Below, one piece after another: positions 1 through 12,240 of a stretch of DNA of 64,000 nucleotides. The DNA lies in assembly GCF_001680005.1 (NCBI RefSeq), contig NC_033560.1, positions 1,181,501 through 1,245,500 on the forward strand. The letters are read 5' to 3'. Origin of the DNA: Plasmodium coatneyi (lineage: Eukaryota; Apicomplexa; Aconoidasida; Haemosporida; Plasmodiidae). The notes under the pieces are model-generated. The model was given only the letters and a program-made list of their open reading frames with translations, ran no database searches and was not told the DNA's origin. The first letter of the stretch is position 1; each line of letters starts with the position of its first letter. A program made the position numbers and the translations under genes.

Positions 1-2
1 AT

Positions 3-3000
3 ATTGAGAGGAGACAGGTCCAGGTGGCCAAAAATGACATCTACGTGTATAGCATTAAGTACGCTCCAAAGATTCCCAACTTTTTTAATGAGGGTGTAAT
101 AAACGGGGGAAATACCCCTGATGGGGACAACGATCCTACCATCCAGAGGGACCTCCAAAATTTTTACTTCCCCCAGAATGGCGACTCCGATTGGTGTGGC
201 GCCCCCGGGGGTGACGAATCTATCCATAGGGAGGAAGGTACAACGGAATTGCCCCCCAACCAAGGCGCTACGCAGAAGCAGAAGCATAAACCATTTCCCC
301 CCAATGAGAAAAAAATATTCGAAGATCTGATCAGCTACTGTAAGAAGTACATTCAGGTAGACATTCCGTACAGGCCCCAAAACATAGGGTTCTTTTTTAT
401 CTACAACAAAAATGAAGGAATCAATTACTACATCTTGTTGTTGCTATCCAGGATGAGGAACCAGTTGGAGGTGGGAAATTTCTCCACCTGTTTATCCAAG
501 TCCTGCTTCCTCCATTTGCACTTCCAGTTTAATGAGGAGGACAAGCGATCTGTCCATCTGTTGGAAGGGATGGGCGATCCCCCTGCTGGAAATTATCACT
601 ATCAAATCGTGGAGGGGGTGAAACCTCCCCCCGGGGTGGGAAATGCTTTAATAGAAGAAAATTTCCAACGAGGCGCTATTCACACGTGTTGTGCTTACCA
701 AGCATATGATGACGAATGGGGGGAAGAGGTTCCGATGGGAAGTGCAAACACTTATAAGGATGCCCCCATTTGTAAGGACAACACATGCAATGATTGCGCA
801 TCGGATCAGGTGAAGCATGAATTGAAATGCATCTACCTAAGCAATAGAAATAACTTCCACATTATAAACCATAAGGACCTAAGTAGGGTTGTTCTAAAGT
901 ACAGGCCAACCGTGAATATGTCCCAAGAATGCTACGCCATAATTAGGAGCAACCTGCACGGGGACTTCCTCTACCGGATCCATGGCACATACACAGTGAA
1001 GAGAAAAATAAAGGAAAAAATGGTCTTCTACAACTCGTGCTGTTTGTACAATTTTAACGTAAATCTGTTTAACCCCTTTAACTGCAAAGTGAGGGTGAAA
1101 TGTAGGTTCAAAGGGGGAGGCATAAACCAGTTATGCAAGAACGGTGATGTTGCGCAGGGAAGGGAAGAGAAAGACATGGATGGACAGTACAACACATCCT
1201 TGCAAAAGGAGCGAGTTCTACTAAACAACGAAAGGAATTACCTAAAAATATTGAATAAAGAAAACTTTAAAATAAAAATGAGGAGGCATTTTACCATTAT
1301 GATGACTTACTTTTGTAGAGAGGTTTATTCGAGGAGGACGGTGCTCATAGTGATGAAGCCGCTTCGCAGGGGTGAAACTACTCATGGGGACGTTCCTCGG
1401 ATGATTACTTACGAATACGACTTTGTGTTTAACAATTTGTTGCGGAGTGGCAGGATCAAGGATGCGCTGCGGTGCATTCCCGCTGTGGGTCCAAGCAAGA
1501 ATGCGGGGGGAGAGACCAACTTAGGCCAGAAGGAACCATCCCCAGAGTGCGAAGACCTAGGTGTAAGCACACCATGCTATTGGGATGCGGTTGTCGATGA
1601 TCCTGGTAGCCAGGCGGAAGGTAACCCGTGTGATGCAAGCGATGGGGAAGCCCACCCGTCTGAACAATCTGAATCGAGTCACACCTCACGCAGTCCCTCT
1701 GCAACCAGCGAACGAAGTCATTTCACGCTGAAGGCAAGCGAATTGGACACAGCGGACGTGCTGGACGGGGAGCTCAAATTGGAAGAAGTTGATACAAGCG
1801 AATTTGAGGAGCACCACACGTGCTTTAGTCCCCCCGGGGATAAGGCCCTATGGTGTCCTAATGACTACGACGTAGAAAACGACATAACGCCCGAAAGGAT
1901 TCTCCCCTCTGGAGCGGATAATAAAGATGTGGTGCACTACGACGGGAAAATATTTATCGAAAGTATGTGCAAAAGGAAGACGTGCGTAGAGGTGCACATA
2001 GATAAGGCCAAGATGCGGGCAGGGCCAACTTCCCCCCAGGATGCTGACCGACTGGAGAGACAAAATAATTCGCTTCACAGGAATGTGCAAAGGGGAAAGT
2101 ATAACTATAAAATATTTTTACTAAATGTGAAAAATGTTAATAAAAGCGTGGACAGCGTTGAAGATGACGGTGGAGGTGGTGGTGGACCAGTCGGGATGGA
2201 CGTAAAAATGAATACGCTCCTTTTCGATGTGAATGAAGGACTGCTAAATGATTACCTGTATGTCCACATTGTGGAGGACACGGACACGCGCCTCGTGCTG
2301 ACTTTGGAGCTGTTGGCATTTCTGCCCTTCCACTGCAGCTTTGACGTTTTGGTAAGCAGGACCGAAACAGTGGGAGAAGCCTACAATGTAATCGAGGAAT
2401 TTTGCGAGGGAGAGCCCCACCGTAGATGCACCACCCTCGACCAGCATAACATAAGCGTAGAAATATTAAACTGCATGAACGTATCGAGACAGTACCTAAA
2501 CATCACCGTTGACGATAATTTATGTGGAGAGACAAAGCTTAACATTTTTTATAACCACACAAGGGACTCCTACTTCGACGCGTATGTGGTTAGGCATGAT
2601 CAGCTAAACAGCAACAGCCACATGAGGGATGAAATTTTAAACTTTGAAGTGAAGCCTAAATGTGGGATTCTAAAGCATGGATGTTACAACAAGTTTTTCA
2701 TTACAAGAACGAACAAGAATGGGGTCTTATCATTTAACAACTCGTTTTTGCTTTTAATTAAAACGGAGCGGAATGTCTTTTCGTACATGGTCTTTTCTCG
2801 TTACAGGGCGGCCCCCAGCGGTGCGCTCGCAACGGTAGGGGTGTAACACAGTAGCGGTGTAGCGGTTGACCGGTTCATCGGTTGAGCGGCGGATATTCTT
2901 CCTCCGACCGTTGTGTGCTGTCATCGAGTGTGGCCACACCGGTTACTCATTGCCCATTCCGTCCCCTCAGGAGGAGCATAATAAGATAAAGGAGATCCTC

Positions 3001-3254
3001 AACGAGAACAAGAAGAAGTTCAGCGTGCTCTTCAGTTCGTTCAAGAAGGTAGGAAAGGACAAGCATTTATACTAACCGGCGGTGCGTAGGGGGTAAGCCG
3101 CTTTTCACATGTCGTACGCGTAAAACCGGCTCACATAAAACACGCTCTCCCAACAATCGCGCAGGAAAAGAAGGAAAGTAGTATCTTCAACCAGAAGAAC
3201 CAGATAATCATTGAAGATATTTCCAAGTCGACAAACGAAATCAGAAATGCCTAA
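3..3254 (+). CDS. Conserved hypothetical protein, 5'-truncated, three visible exons
   Basis: The reading frame is open from the left edge, so the true start lies outside the window. Exons placed by phase are <3-2834, 2971-3048 and 3165-3254. The donors are GTAGGG and GTAGGA, the acceptors follow CCCCTCAG and CGCGCAG, and all joins are phase 0. About 1,000 residues are visible. The protein is rich in Cys and in beta-strand-like stretches, with a Ser/Glu/Asp-rich low-complexity insert around residues 480-640. The C-terminal tail is a charged, probably helical segment encoded by the two small exons. No signal peptide or membrane segment is visible in this part. Stretches such as HGDFLYRIHGTYTV followed by NVNLFNPFNCKV loosely recall ASH/HYDIN-type immunoglobulin-like domains of ciliary proteins such as CFAP47, but this is a weak resemblance by eye. 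I do not recognise the gene with confidence. It converges on the SAPS-domain gene. Confidence 0.8.
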
Positions 3255-4144
3255 ATGGTATGTATGTGTCTGTGTGTAGGTCTAATAATGCGTGTCTCCA
3301 TGTGGATATGTTCACTGCATGAGGGGGACTGTCCCCTCTGTGTGCCTCCAAGAAGGTTAGTCTTTTTTTTGTATGCCCACGTTGCACATTGCAGTGTTTA
3401 TTTATATATATATATTTTTTTTTTCTTCACTGGAGATGTGCACAACTTCGACAAGGGCGTTAAACAAAGTTGTCGCTTTTGTGTTCAGTTAGGGGGAAAG
3501 ATGCGCAAATTTCGCCACGTAAAAATGCTCAAAAAAATGGCACGTTAAAAAAGGGAAAAAACGACATCGGGCCGCATGCGTGACGTAAAAAGGGGGAATA
3601 TATATTGCCGTTCACGGATGAACTGCTGTTCGTTTTTTGTTTTATGAAATAGCACAAAAAAAAAAAACATGTTATATATGTTTTTATAGCAATACAGCGG
3701 GGCGAAAATAAAGTGCAGTGATCAAACGAGGGAACTACACTTGTTAGACAATTTCCCCGTGAAGCACATTAAAAAAAAAAGGGGCAGGGAGACCCAATTT
3801 GGGGTGGAATGAAACTTAACAAACAGAATGCATGCAAATGTGCTGCACGCGAAATGGCCCCACTTGTCTACTTCAACATGGGGGGGGTGTTTCTTTGGCT
3901 TGTCATAAATTTTTTTTTTTTTGGTGGAGACAATGCAAACTTTTCTCGTCAAGTTGACACGTCACACTTCATCCGCTTAGCGCTGCACAGCAAGGGCATG
4001 TACCACAGCCTGCATAACTGATCGTATACACCACAGTGGTGTGCATACATAAATGTGTGCGATTGCTAGATGGGGCAGCTATCCCTACTAGGGTTGCTTA
4101 ACTGGCCACTGTTTGGCACTTCCAATGCCATCGTTAGTTAATGG
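3255..4144. other. Intergenic, between convergent genes
   Basis: These 0.9 kb hold the 3' ends of two convergent genes. Several short A and T runs (for example around 3658-3668 and 3910-3921) and one TGCATGCA octamer near 3830 are present. The short open frames show no recognisable protein. I see no RNA gene. Confidence 0.6.
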
Positions 4145-7100
4145 TCAATTTGCGCCGAAGGGGTCCGAGTTGCTCTTCAAGTCATGGTTATCGTGGTCAT
4201 CGTGGTTGCTGTTTGGGTTTCCATCCCCTCGGTCGAAGAGGTAGCTGTTGGTGGGGTTGGCAAAAGGATCGCCTTCGGGATGCCCATCTTTGTGGTGCCC
4301 CTCTTGCTCTTCGTAACCTCCCTTGTAGTTCCCCAGACTATATTCACCCTGCTTATTGTAGTTGTCGTCCAATCTGTTCATATCCTCTGCATGCGGATCG
4401 TGGTTTCCAAAGCTGCAGTTGGAAGGTAAGTCATAGTTGGAGCTACCCTCGTGGTACTCATCCTCATACTTTATGTAGTCATTTTTATGTTCATCGAAAA
4501 GGATATCGATGACGTTCGAGTAGTTGTTAAAGCAGTTGTCGTTTCCGTCGTGGTTGTTCGTTCGGGGTTCGTGCTGGTCACTCTGCATAGTTGCGCCGTT
4601 GATGCTGTCACGGTTGCCACCATTGGCACGGTTGGATCCTTCCTGCTGGTCGTCCTCGTCTTCCTCCTCATCGTAGTGGTAATTTCTATTCATGCACTGG
4701 TTGGTGTTCCCACTGGCGTCACCGCTGATGAGGTTTTCCCGATTGGCCCCCGCAGATCCCCCAACATTGTTCAAATGATGGTGCGTCAGAGAATTGTCAG
4801 CCTGGTTACACAACCCATTGGAGATTACCTCCCCGTGGTCAGTTTCCTCTGCGCGTTTCTCATCTCCATAGTTTACATCGTTAAAGTATAAGGAGTAGTG
4901 GTTTAGTTCCTCTATGATGATGTCATTCCACCCCGAAACGGTGACAAGGAAATTGGAGAGCCACTTTATTTCCAAAGATTTGTTACTCAGAATTTGGCAA
5001 ATATGAAGTAGATGTGCTTTATACCCACAATCTATTAAACTTTCAATTTTTTTTTTCCTCTTCTTATTTTTAATATTTCTACACCGTCTGACGGCGTCAA
5101 AGTAGCGTAGACATTTTGGCAAAAAGGTAGTCAACGCTAAAATGTAGTAAAGCAGGTAGGAGTATTCATTTTCCTTAAATATAATGGTCTGCATTAAGTC
5201 ACACACAGAAATGTGTAGCAAATTATTCCACTTGTATTTAAAAAAAATATCAATGGAAATATCAAAAAAACCTTCATCGATAATTTCTGTTAAAATATTT
5301 TTCGACTTAGTTTTTATAAGCGTCTTTATCAATTGGATAATTTCCAAGGTAGTAAATCCCAGCATATTTTTTCCTTTATTTTTATTTATATTTTTTACAT
5401 ACAATCTGATAATGTCCTTTATGTAGCTAAAAAAGCATATGTCTATGAAGGTGCCATTTTCAAGGTACTGTACCCATTTGTTCAGGGGGATGTTCATATC
5501 TCCTTCTTTTTCGCTTTCAAAAATTTGAAAGTTTTCTTCTTCATTGGCAGTTCCGTTGGAGAGTTTATCTGTACTGTTGTGTGAGTCAATTCCAAATATG
5601 TCTTCTTTTAATTTTTTTTTTTCATTACTATGGGAGCGACTGAATGCGTTTCTTCCACTACTGATATATCCTTCTCCGTCTTCCTTAACGTGCACTCGGT
5701 TACTAGCTATTCTCTTCATTCTATTTAGGACTTCTTCAAATTTTATTTTTTTTAAATGTTCGTAATTTTCATCATCCGACGAATCAGAGGAAGATGCATC
5801 TGACCCGTAGGAGAAGCAATTATCGTTGTCACTGTTCCGATCGTTCTTTACCTCCTTCACGTACTTTCCTACTCCGTTATTTCTGTTATCCTCACTATGG
5901 TGTTCAGTACTATATGCGTCCACATTGGACAATTCCGCGTGGTCGTTCCTCTGGTTGGCGTCCCCACATGATGAGTAGTAATACGAAACTGCGTGCTGCT
6001 GCGCGAGGAGAGATTCGCCGGTTTGTGCGTCTTCACCATTTTGCATATTTTCACCACTTTGTTCGTTCTGCGTGTCCCCCTTGTCATTTTCGTTCACTCC
6101 TAATTGTCCCCACGAGAGGCTTCCACCGCTGCCATTGGGGATGTCTACTCCGTCACCCATGATGTTGTTTTCCCGTTCATGGGGATCCTCCCCATGTGGG
6201 TGCTGCTCCGTTGCGTGTAATTCAAACTGCATACTGAAGGGAGGGTCTCCCTCTGGTTGGAACTCCTCCGTCACACCATGCAACGTGTTATGCTTCTTCT
6301 CTGGGTCTGTTTCTCCCTGCTGGGTTGCTCCACCTGTCTGCATTTCTTCCTTGATCTTTTTGTTCACATGGTTTGGCTGATTAACCGGGTAAAAGTTTGC
6401 GCTCACATTTGTGACCACCTTTCCTGTGCCCCTGCTTGACAGTTTACCTTCCTTCTCCCTTTCCAGCTCGCTCTTTTCAATTTCTCTCTTTTCCTCCTCC
6501 TCCGCGATGTTATCTCCATCGGGTGGCGTCTCCTCGTGTGAATAATTCGTGGGCAAAGTTGCAAACCCGGAGGGAATACCCACAGAGGGTCCACCCAACC
6601 CATACTGATCATACACATTGCAAGAACCGCCCATGAGTATTTCATCCGACTCTCGCACCTGGTTAACGCAACTGGCATGAGCCTTGGACGAATTATAAAC
6701 GGCCTCCTCATCAATGACCTTATTGGATTTCCTTTTTTTTTTCTTCTTCCTAGTATATTTGCACTCCTCCATTTGTTTGAGTTGCTTGTTCTTCTGGTCC
6801 TGTTCTTTAGTGTACAAGTCGAGGCATTCATAAAAGTCAATAGTGTTGTAGGATTTGCCCAGGACAGTATAATGCAGCAGGTCTGATATGATCGTAATGG
6901 CAGCAGAAATGGTATACGGACAATCAGAAAAAACGCATTTTATCAAGTAAGAAAAAGATAACTGGGAAGATAAGTCTATTAAAAAATAATTAAAATAATA
7001 AATCTCCGTTTTTCTAACAAAGATATCTCTAATTAGACAAGTGATATTATCCTCCCGGTCGCAAATGATAAACGTTTCGTTGGAAAAGTTCCCATTCAAA

Positions 7101-7687
7101 TTGCTCAGAATGAAGTAAATAATATCCTTGTTGTCGAATATACAGAGGTAGGGCAGTTTAACAAAGAGTAGAACCTTAAAAAGTTCTGTTATATTTCTTG
7201 AGTAGAAGTGATAAAGGAATCCTTTCAAATAGAGTTCCTTTTTCCTCTTCAGAAAATTTACCACTTCTGTTGTATTTTTATTATAAATCGTTATGGCACA
7301 TCTGCTAAAGTAACCTGATAAGACTTCATTTAGTTGACTTTTCCTGAGGACAAAACTCCAAAACAGCTTCATTAGCTTGTCATTGTAGACAAGCGAATCT
7401 GTGATCAGCTTATTTTCTGCATTTATTATTTGGTGGCACTTGTAAGGAAACTTGTACGACTTGTCGTAGTTACTCTTATCTTCTGACTCCTCTGTGATGT
7501 ACCTTATTATTTTTTTCAAATTTTCCTCCTTCGATAGGAAGTTTACTAACTCGTAGTTCTCTGCCTTTATCTCCTGGATCAGCCCCTCGTAGCTCAGCAG
7601 CCCCTCCAGGTCGTTCTCCTCCAGGTGCTTGCTCACGTCCAGCGGCAGGCACTCGCTCTTCAGCTTCCAGTACAGCCCATTCTCCAT
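4145..7687 (-). CDS. SAPS-domain (SIT4/PP6 phosphatase-associated) regulatory protein
   Basis: This single-exon gene encodes 1,180 residues. The ATG at 7687 is chosen because the recognisable family start follows directly: MENGLYWKL, then an acidic LEENDLEGLLSYEGLIQE segment and NYELVNFLS. This matches the N-terminus of SAPS / PP6 regulatory subunit 3 proteins. The open frame extends 67 codons further upstream to 7888, but that stretch has no family character. The helical SAPS region covers roughly residues 1-290 and resumes around 720-900 (KWVQYLENGTFIDICFF and following helices). Between and after these lie long Asn/Asp/Glu/Gly/His-rich inserts, including a His/Asp-rich C-terminus, which is common in Plasmodium. 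In yeast and animals this family binds Sit4/PP6-type catalytic subunits and directs substrate choice. That role is known for the family and only inferred here. Confidence 0.85.
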   Translation of the reverse strand: MENGLYWKLKSECLPLDVSKHLEENDLEGLLSYEGLIQEIKAENYELVNFLSKEENLKKIIRYITEESEDKSNYDKSYKFPYKCHQIINAENKLITDSLVYNDKLMKLFWSFVLRKSQLNEVLSGYFSRCAITIYNKNTTEVVNFLKRKKELYLKGFLYHFYSRNITELFKVLLFVKLPYLCIFDNKDIIYFILSNLNGNFSNETFIICDREDNITCLIRDIFVRKTEIYYFNYFLIDLSSQLSFSYLIKCVFSDCPYTISAAITIISDLLHYTVLGKSYNTIDFYECLDLYTKEQDQKNKQLKQMEECKYTRKKKKKRKSNKVIDEEAVYNSSKAHASCVNQVRESDEILMGGSCNVYDQYGLGGPSVGIPSGFATLPTNYSHEETPPDGDNIAEEEEKREIEKSELEREKEGKLSSRGTGKVVTNVSANFYPVNQPNHVNKKIKEEMQTGGATQQGETDPEKKHNTLHGVTEEFQPEGDPPFSMQFELHATEQHPHGEDPHERENNIMGDGVDIPNGSGGSLSWGQLGVNENDKGDTQNEQSGENMQNGEDAQTGESLLAQQHAVSYYYSSCGDANQRNDHAELSNVDAYSTEHHSEDNRNNGVGKYVKEVKNDRNSDNDNCFSYGSDASSSDSSDDENYEHLKKIKFEEVLNRMKRIASNRVHVKEDGEGYISSGRNAFSRSHSNEKKKLKEDIFGIDSHNSTDKLSNGTANEEENFQIFESEKEGDMNIPLNKWVQYLENGTFIDICFFSYIKDIIRLYVKNINKNKGKNMLGFTTLEIIQLIKTLIKTKSKNILTEIIDEGFFDISIDIFFKYKWNNLLHISVCDLMQTIIFKENEYSYLLYYILALTTFLPKCLRYFDAVRRCRNIKNKKRKKKIESLIDCGYKAHLLHICQILSNKSLEIKWLSNFLVTVSGWNDIIIEELNHYSLYFNDVNYGDEKRAEETDHGEVISNGLCNQADNSLTHHHLNNVGGSAGANRENLISGDASGNTNQCMNRNYHYDEEEDEDDQQEGSNRANGGNRDSINGATMQSDQHEPRTNNHDGNDNCFNNYSNVIDILFDEHKNDYIKYEDEYHEGSSNYDLPSNCSFGNHDPHAEDMNRLDDNYNKQGEYSLGNYKGGYEEQEGHHKDGHPEGDPFANPTNSYLFDRGDGNPNSNHDDHDNHDLKSNSDPFGAN

Positions 7688-10354
7688 CGTGCAAGCAAGT
7701 GGTGAAATGGTGCTGCAAAGGGACCAACGCGGTGGTGCGGGGAAGATAAACCTGGTGGGTGAAACCCCTCTCGCAGTTACCCCACCAACTGCGTCAAATA
7801 TAACTACGTGCAAACACACACGTGTAACTTCACTTATTAAATAAAAAAAAAACACTATGTAGGGATTACCCCTGTTCAGAGGAAACAATCCTGTTTACAT
7901 TCCTCTGGTTAATTTATCCACGGCTACTCATTCACCGTTTGGTTAACGCATACTGCCCTGCTGCGTGATAAAAAAAAAACATCACGGGGAAAAACGAAAA
8001 AAAAAAAAAAAAAAAAAAAAAAAAGGAAGAGGGACTGCACTACAGTGTGCACACATAGACAGGCAGGATACGTCACCCTTTTATGTATGCCCTACTGAGG
8101 GACTCCTATTCTCACATCCCGTACACTGCATATATGTATTTCTCCCCCACGGTGGAGTAAAATTTTCCCGAAGTGTACCTTCCCACTTGCTTCTTCTCAT
8201 CTGAGTGCACGCAAGGGGAAAAGGAGCAAAACAAACAAACAAACAAACAAATAAACGAATAAACGAATGCATAGTCAAATGTGTACGCGCAAAACACGCA
8301 TGGTAAATGCAAAAATGGGTGCTTTTTAATTCGAAAAATAAAATGTGCCACATGGAAGAAGCACATTTCTCAGCAAAAACTCGCGCAGTTGCATTTCTAC
8401 GTGCGAAGCGCTTAAATTTGAAAATGGAAAAAATGAATATTTTGAAGGGACAAACAAAATGAGTGGGGACGCACATACATCGAGTTACGCGAGGGGGGAT
8501 GCTCGGTAAAGCGACTTAAACGGAGGGCGATATTTTTGATATCTTCCTTCTGTTCGCCTTCTCTTTATTCCCCTTTGACGTGCATACATTTCGCGTATTT
8601 AACGTAGGAAGTAAAAATAACACAAATGGGGGGAAATTAATATGGGTGGAAGGAGGCACGCATACGATCGGTCAGGTGAAGGGGTGTGATGTGCGCGTGG
8701 ATAGACATGTATACCAGCTGACAGTGACGTAGACCATGACATGGTGAGGATTCTCTGCTGGACGCCCCCTCGGTGGTGTAATAAAATGGGCTCCTCCAAT
8801 TGATATGACAAACGGGGAAGAAAATCCCTTTTTAAACGTACTCACACATGTGTAAAAAAAGAAACACTAAATAATGCCATGAGGGAGCCTATTCAAATGG
8901 CGCATATGAGTTGGCACCCCCCCCTTGGACAACAATAACTTGGCACAGCACATCTGGGTGGACACGCAAACAGGATGGCACGCAGTAGGGTTCGCTCTAT
9001 CGATGCTTGCACTTTTAAATTTAGTCCACGTTCTGACGTTGCCAAGGACGCGCATAGGTACCGGTGGGAATTCCCCTATGCACCTTTGTACAAACGCTTG
9101 TCTCGGCAGATAACTGCTGTTGGTGCCGCTTACTAGCATGGACGTATAGGAGAATTGCACTTCAGGCAAAGAGAACATAAAAATGGCATGTAGGGCACAT
9201 AAAAAAAAATTAAAATAAACTACAAAAATAAATTCCGCACGACAACATGAAGTGCTTCTTTTCCCAGGATAATACTGCACGCGGGACGACAGCGAATCTG
9301 GGTCTCCGTGAAACGTCGCCTCATATGCTATGCACGATGAGTGGTTCCAAGGGTCCCCCCTTATTCTGATTCTATTCTGCCTCTGAGAGGTAAATAACTT
9401 GCACTTCACCAAATGGGGAAGTGAAAAAATGAAAAAATTAGAAAATATAAGATGGTAGTACGATCAAAAAAAAAAAAAAAACAAAAACGTACGCATCGGT
9501 ATGATCAAGTAGGGGGGGAAGGAAGGGCCACAGTTGCCTCTTCATGCCGACCTCCCAATCTCGGCAAAACAGCGCAGGAGAATTTGCAGCGATTATAAAT
9601 ATATGGAGTAATTTTTACCGCGCCCAGTTGTATGCACTGGTTAATGCGTGAGTATATATATGAATGGGTGCTCCTTCGCCCCACATTTTGCGCCTTGCCG
9701 CAGCAAGCGTCAGGTGGGCCTCGCTCCTTTTTATTACGTACCCCCCGTTTTACTGCACCAATCTCGCAAAGGCGAAAGTTGAAATATGTGGAGATGTTAT
9801 GCCAATGTAGGGAAACAAAGTGGGCAAAAAAATGAAATACCCTAAGGGGCTTTTTTTTTTTTTTTTTAATATATATACAACAGAGGCGAACTTTCCAACC
9901 CTGTGTAGTATCAATTGTAGTAAAAAAAAAAAAACACGTTGATATTCCAGCACAATCACATAGCGCATACGTGTATATGGAAACAAGCACAACCAGCGGG
10001 AGGAATGATGTTACGAGAAGCGTTTCGTAAAATCCGTTAATGTGACACGGCAAATGAGAGGAAAATTTATGTGAAGTTTTTTTAATAAATAGGAAGGCCT
10101 ATCACCACGAAACAACGCTCAGCATTATTTATATTCGTCACGTTAGTTTATATCACATCATTGCGGAGGCGCACTGGTGATTTTTTTTTTCCAGATAAAC
10201 TGTTGCGTTAGTTTAGCGTACGAGTATAGGAGGTAGTTTTGCGGATCCCGAAGTGACGCTTTGTTAAGTAGCAACAACTTTTCGCGAAGCGGTAAAGCAG
10301 CAAAAAGGTTAACGCGCTAAGGTTGTTAAGCTAAAAGAACGATAATACGCCACC
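7688..10354. other. Intergenic, divergent promoter region
   Basis: These 2.7 kb separate the divergent SAPS and eIF3m genes, so they probably carry both promoters. They contain a run of 28 A at 7997-8024, an (AAAC)n-like microsatellite near 8226-8270, and poly-A or poly-T tracts near 9467-9481 and 9849-9867. Open frames up to 182 codons exist, but they run across homopolymers and show no protein family character. I see no RNA gene. Confidence 0.6.
7997..8024. repeat. Poly-A tract, 28 A
   Basis: An uninterrupted run of A lies in the divergent promoter region upstream of the SAPS-domain gene. Long A/T tracts are typical of Plasmodium intergenic DNA and often exclude nucleosomes. Confidence 0.95.
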
Positions 10355-11659
10355 ATGTCGGTGTACATCCAGCTGACGCACGACCTGTCAGGGACGGTGA
10401 CGGCCGTGACGATCGGGGACTGGATCCTGGGAATCCTGAAGCAGAAAAACATCCAGGAGTACGAAGTGTTCTTTAAGAAGTTCCTGAACATTTACCAGAA
10501 GCAGGACAAGGACTCCGAAAGCAACAACCGATCGGAAATATTCTCCCTCCTCTTATCGGCCAGCGACTTGGTCTTCGAAACGTTAGTGGAGACAAAAAAA
10601 AATAACAAAATAAAGGTCATAATAGATAACAAGGAAATTGTAAAAACGTATAATGAGTTCTACAGAGAGGTGGAAGAATACTTCGTCATCCTGATCTCCA
10701 TTTTGCAGCTAGAATTTAAGACCGTCGAGGATCTGAACAATGCTACAAACAACTTTATCATGGCCATTAAGAATTTTAATGTATTCCCAGAATTGCGTTT
10801 AAAAATTCTGCAGCTTTTGTATAACTCCTTCAGTGTGAATTTCTCCTTCAGATTTCCAACCTTCATTGCTATATTACAGTTTTCCTCACAAAATAATATT
10901 TTCCACTTTATGCTCCCCTACATTAAATTCATCGATGAGTGGATTAAGGAGTGGAATATCAGCTCAAGAGAAAAGAGACAAATCTATCTGATTATCGCCC
11001 AAGAACTGAAAAAGCTAAAAAAGTATGAGGAGTCCTTTAAACATTTAAATAAACACGTGTACTACTTTCAGAAGGAAGCACCTGAAGTACTGAACCATCC
11101 AACCACCGTCAATGCTACGATTGAACTCATTGCAGATGCTATTAACCTAAACAACAACATCTACTTCCACCAATTGCTAACCCTAGATGCTGTCCAGAAT
11201 TTACAAAACATCGAAGAACATAAACCCATTTTCCACCTACTAAACATATTTTACCAATACAGCATCCATGAATTTCTGGCCTTTAAAAATAACTACGGGG
11301 AGGAATTATTCACCAAGTACAACATCGACCTTGAAGTTGCAGAAAATAAAATTTACCTTCTCTCCATTATTTCCCTTTTTAAAGACACCAAAGTGCAAAA
11401 CATTGAGCACATCTCAGAAAAACTCAATATCAGTTCCTTGAAAATTGAGAAAATTCTTGTGGCTGCTATTGGAAGTGGAGTTATCGATGCCAAGATCGAC
11501 CAGATAAATAAAAGCGTCCAAATGAAGACCAACATTTTAAGGCACCTTGACGAGGCCCACTGGGAAATCCTAAACGCGCAAATAAACAAGTATATAAATA
11601 ATGTGCAGAAAATCCTGGACATTACCACGTCGCGCTCCAGACCCGTGCAGGGAAAGTAG
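10355..11659 (+). CDS. eIF3m: Eukaryotic translation initiation factor 3 subunit M (PCI domain)
   Basis: This intron-free gene of 434 residues starts at an ATG in a CACCATG context. The protein is helical throughout. The N-terminal half has repeated helices, and a PCI/winged-helix domain lies at roughly residues 230-400, ending with EHISEKLNISSLKIEKILVA and GSGVIDAKIDQ. The last motif, a Gly or Asp-rich turn followed by VIDAKIDQ, is characteristic of the PCI winged helix of eIF3m (and of CSN7 relatives). The C-terminal helix (LNAQINKYINNVQKIL) is also typical. eIF3m is a cytoplasmic component of the eIF3 complex that recruits mRNA to the 40S subunit. The main alternative is another PCI protein of the COP9 or proteasome lid family. 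The length and the placing of the PCI domain favour eIF3m. Confidence 0.85.
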   Translation: MSVYIQLTHDLSGTVTAVTIGDWILGILKQKNIQEYEVFFKKFLNIYQKQDKDSESNNRSEIFSLLLSASDLVFETLVETKKNNKIKVIIDNKEIVKTYNEFYREVEEYFVILISILQLEFKTVEDLNNATNNFIMAIKNFNVFPELRLKILQLLYNSFSVNFSFRFPTFIAILQFSSQNNIFHFMLPYIKFIDEWIKEWNISSREKRQIYLIIAQELKKLKKYEESFKHLNKHVYYFQKEAPEVLNHPTTVNATIELIADAINLNNNIYFHQLLTLDAVQNLQNIEEHKPIFHLLNIFYQYSIHEFLAFKNNYGEELFTKYNIDLEVAENKIYLLSIISLFKDTKVQNIEHISEKLNISSLKIEKILVAAIGSGVIDAKIDQINKSVQMKTNILRHLDEAHWEILNAQINKYINNVQKILDITTSRSRPVQGK

Positions 11660-12240
11660 AAATTGCCCAAGGGGGTGGAAAAACTATAAAAATTCGCCAT
11701 TGCACCTTTTTACGTTTATTAACCTTTTTTCCTTTTGCCAACTTATAAACACGTTGCGTGAACGCACACCTATGTATAAGTAGTGTAGTACATGCTCCAC
11801 TTGGGCTGTTCGCCCAGTGTATTCCATTCCGTAGAACTCGTTTCGAAGCGGTGGTCGTATGCCATTTTTCATAGGCTTCCATTTTGGTCAAGTCTTTTTA
11901 AGGTGCGCAGTTCAACGCGTAAACAAAATGTAAAAAAAAAAAAAAAAAAAAAAAAAAAGTAGCAACATGGAAAAAACATAGCACATGCCGAGTAGGACCA
12001 ATGGGGGGCGTCATCCTCGCCAACGCTGCTAGCGTCGCGAATGCGCGGGGAAGGGGGTCAGTCTTCACATACAACAAAAATGTTCTCCTTCCAGTTGGTC
12101 TTTTTCCCCCTCTTTAATCCTACACAATAGGCATTTTTCTTCTCTCCTATTTTTATGTTACCACTTTGCACCGGTTATTCAGTGTATCGGGCAAATGCTG
12201 CTCCTGTCGCTACTCCCCTATCTGGCCTACCATGCCCCTA
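11660..12240. other. Intergenic, between convergent genes
   Basis: These 0.6 kb hold the 3' ends of eIF3m and the convergent unknown gene. A run of about 27 A occupies 11932-11958. I see no gene. Confidence 0.6.

Noticed and set aside
7688..7888. N-terminal extension of the SAPS-domain protein
   Set aside because: The frame is open for 67 more codons, but family similarity starts at the ATG at 7687 and the extension looks like 5' leader.
8867..9412. 181-codon minus-strand frame in the SAPS/eIF3m intergenic region
   Set aside because: It has irregular composition with many Arg, Cys and His, no domain motif, and lies in a likely divergent promoter. I found no splice partner to support it.
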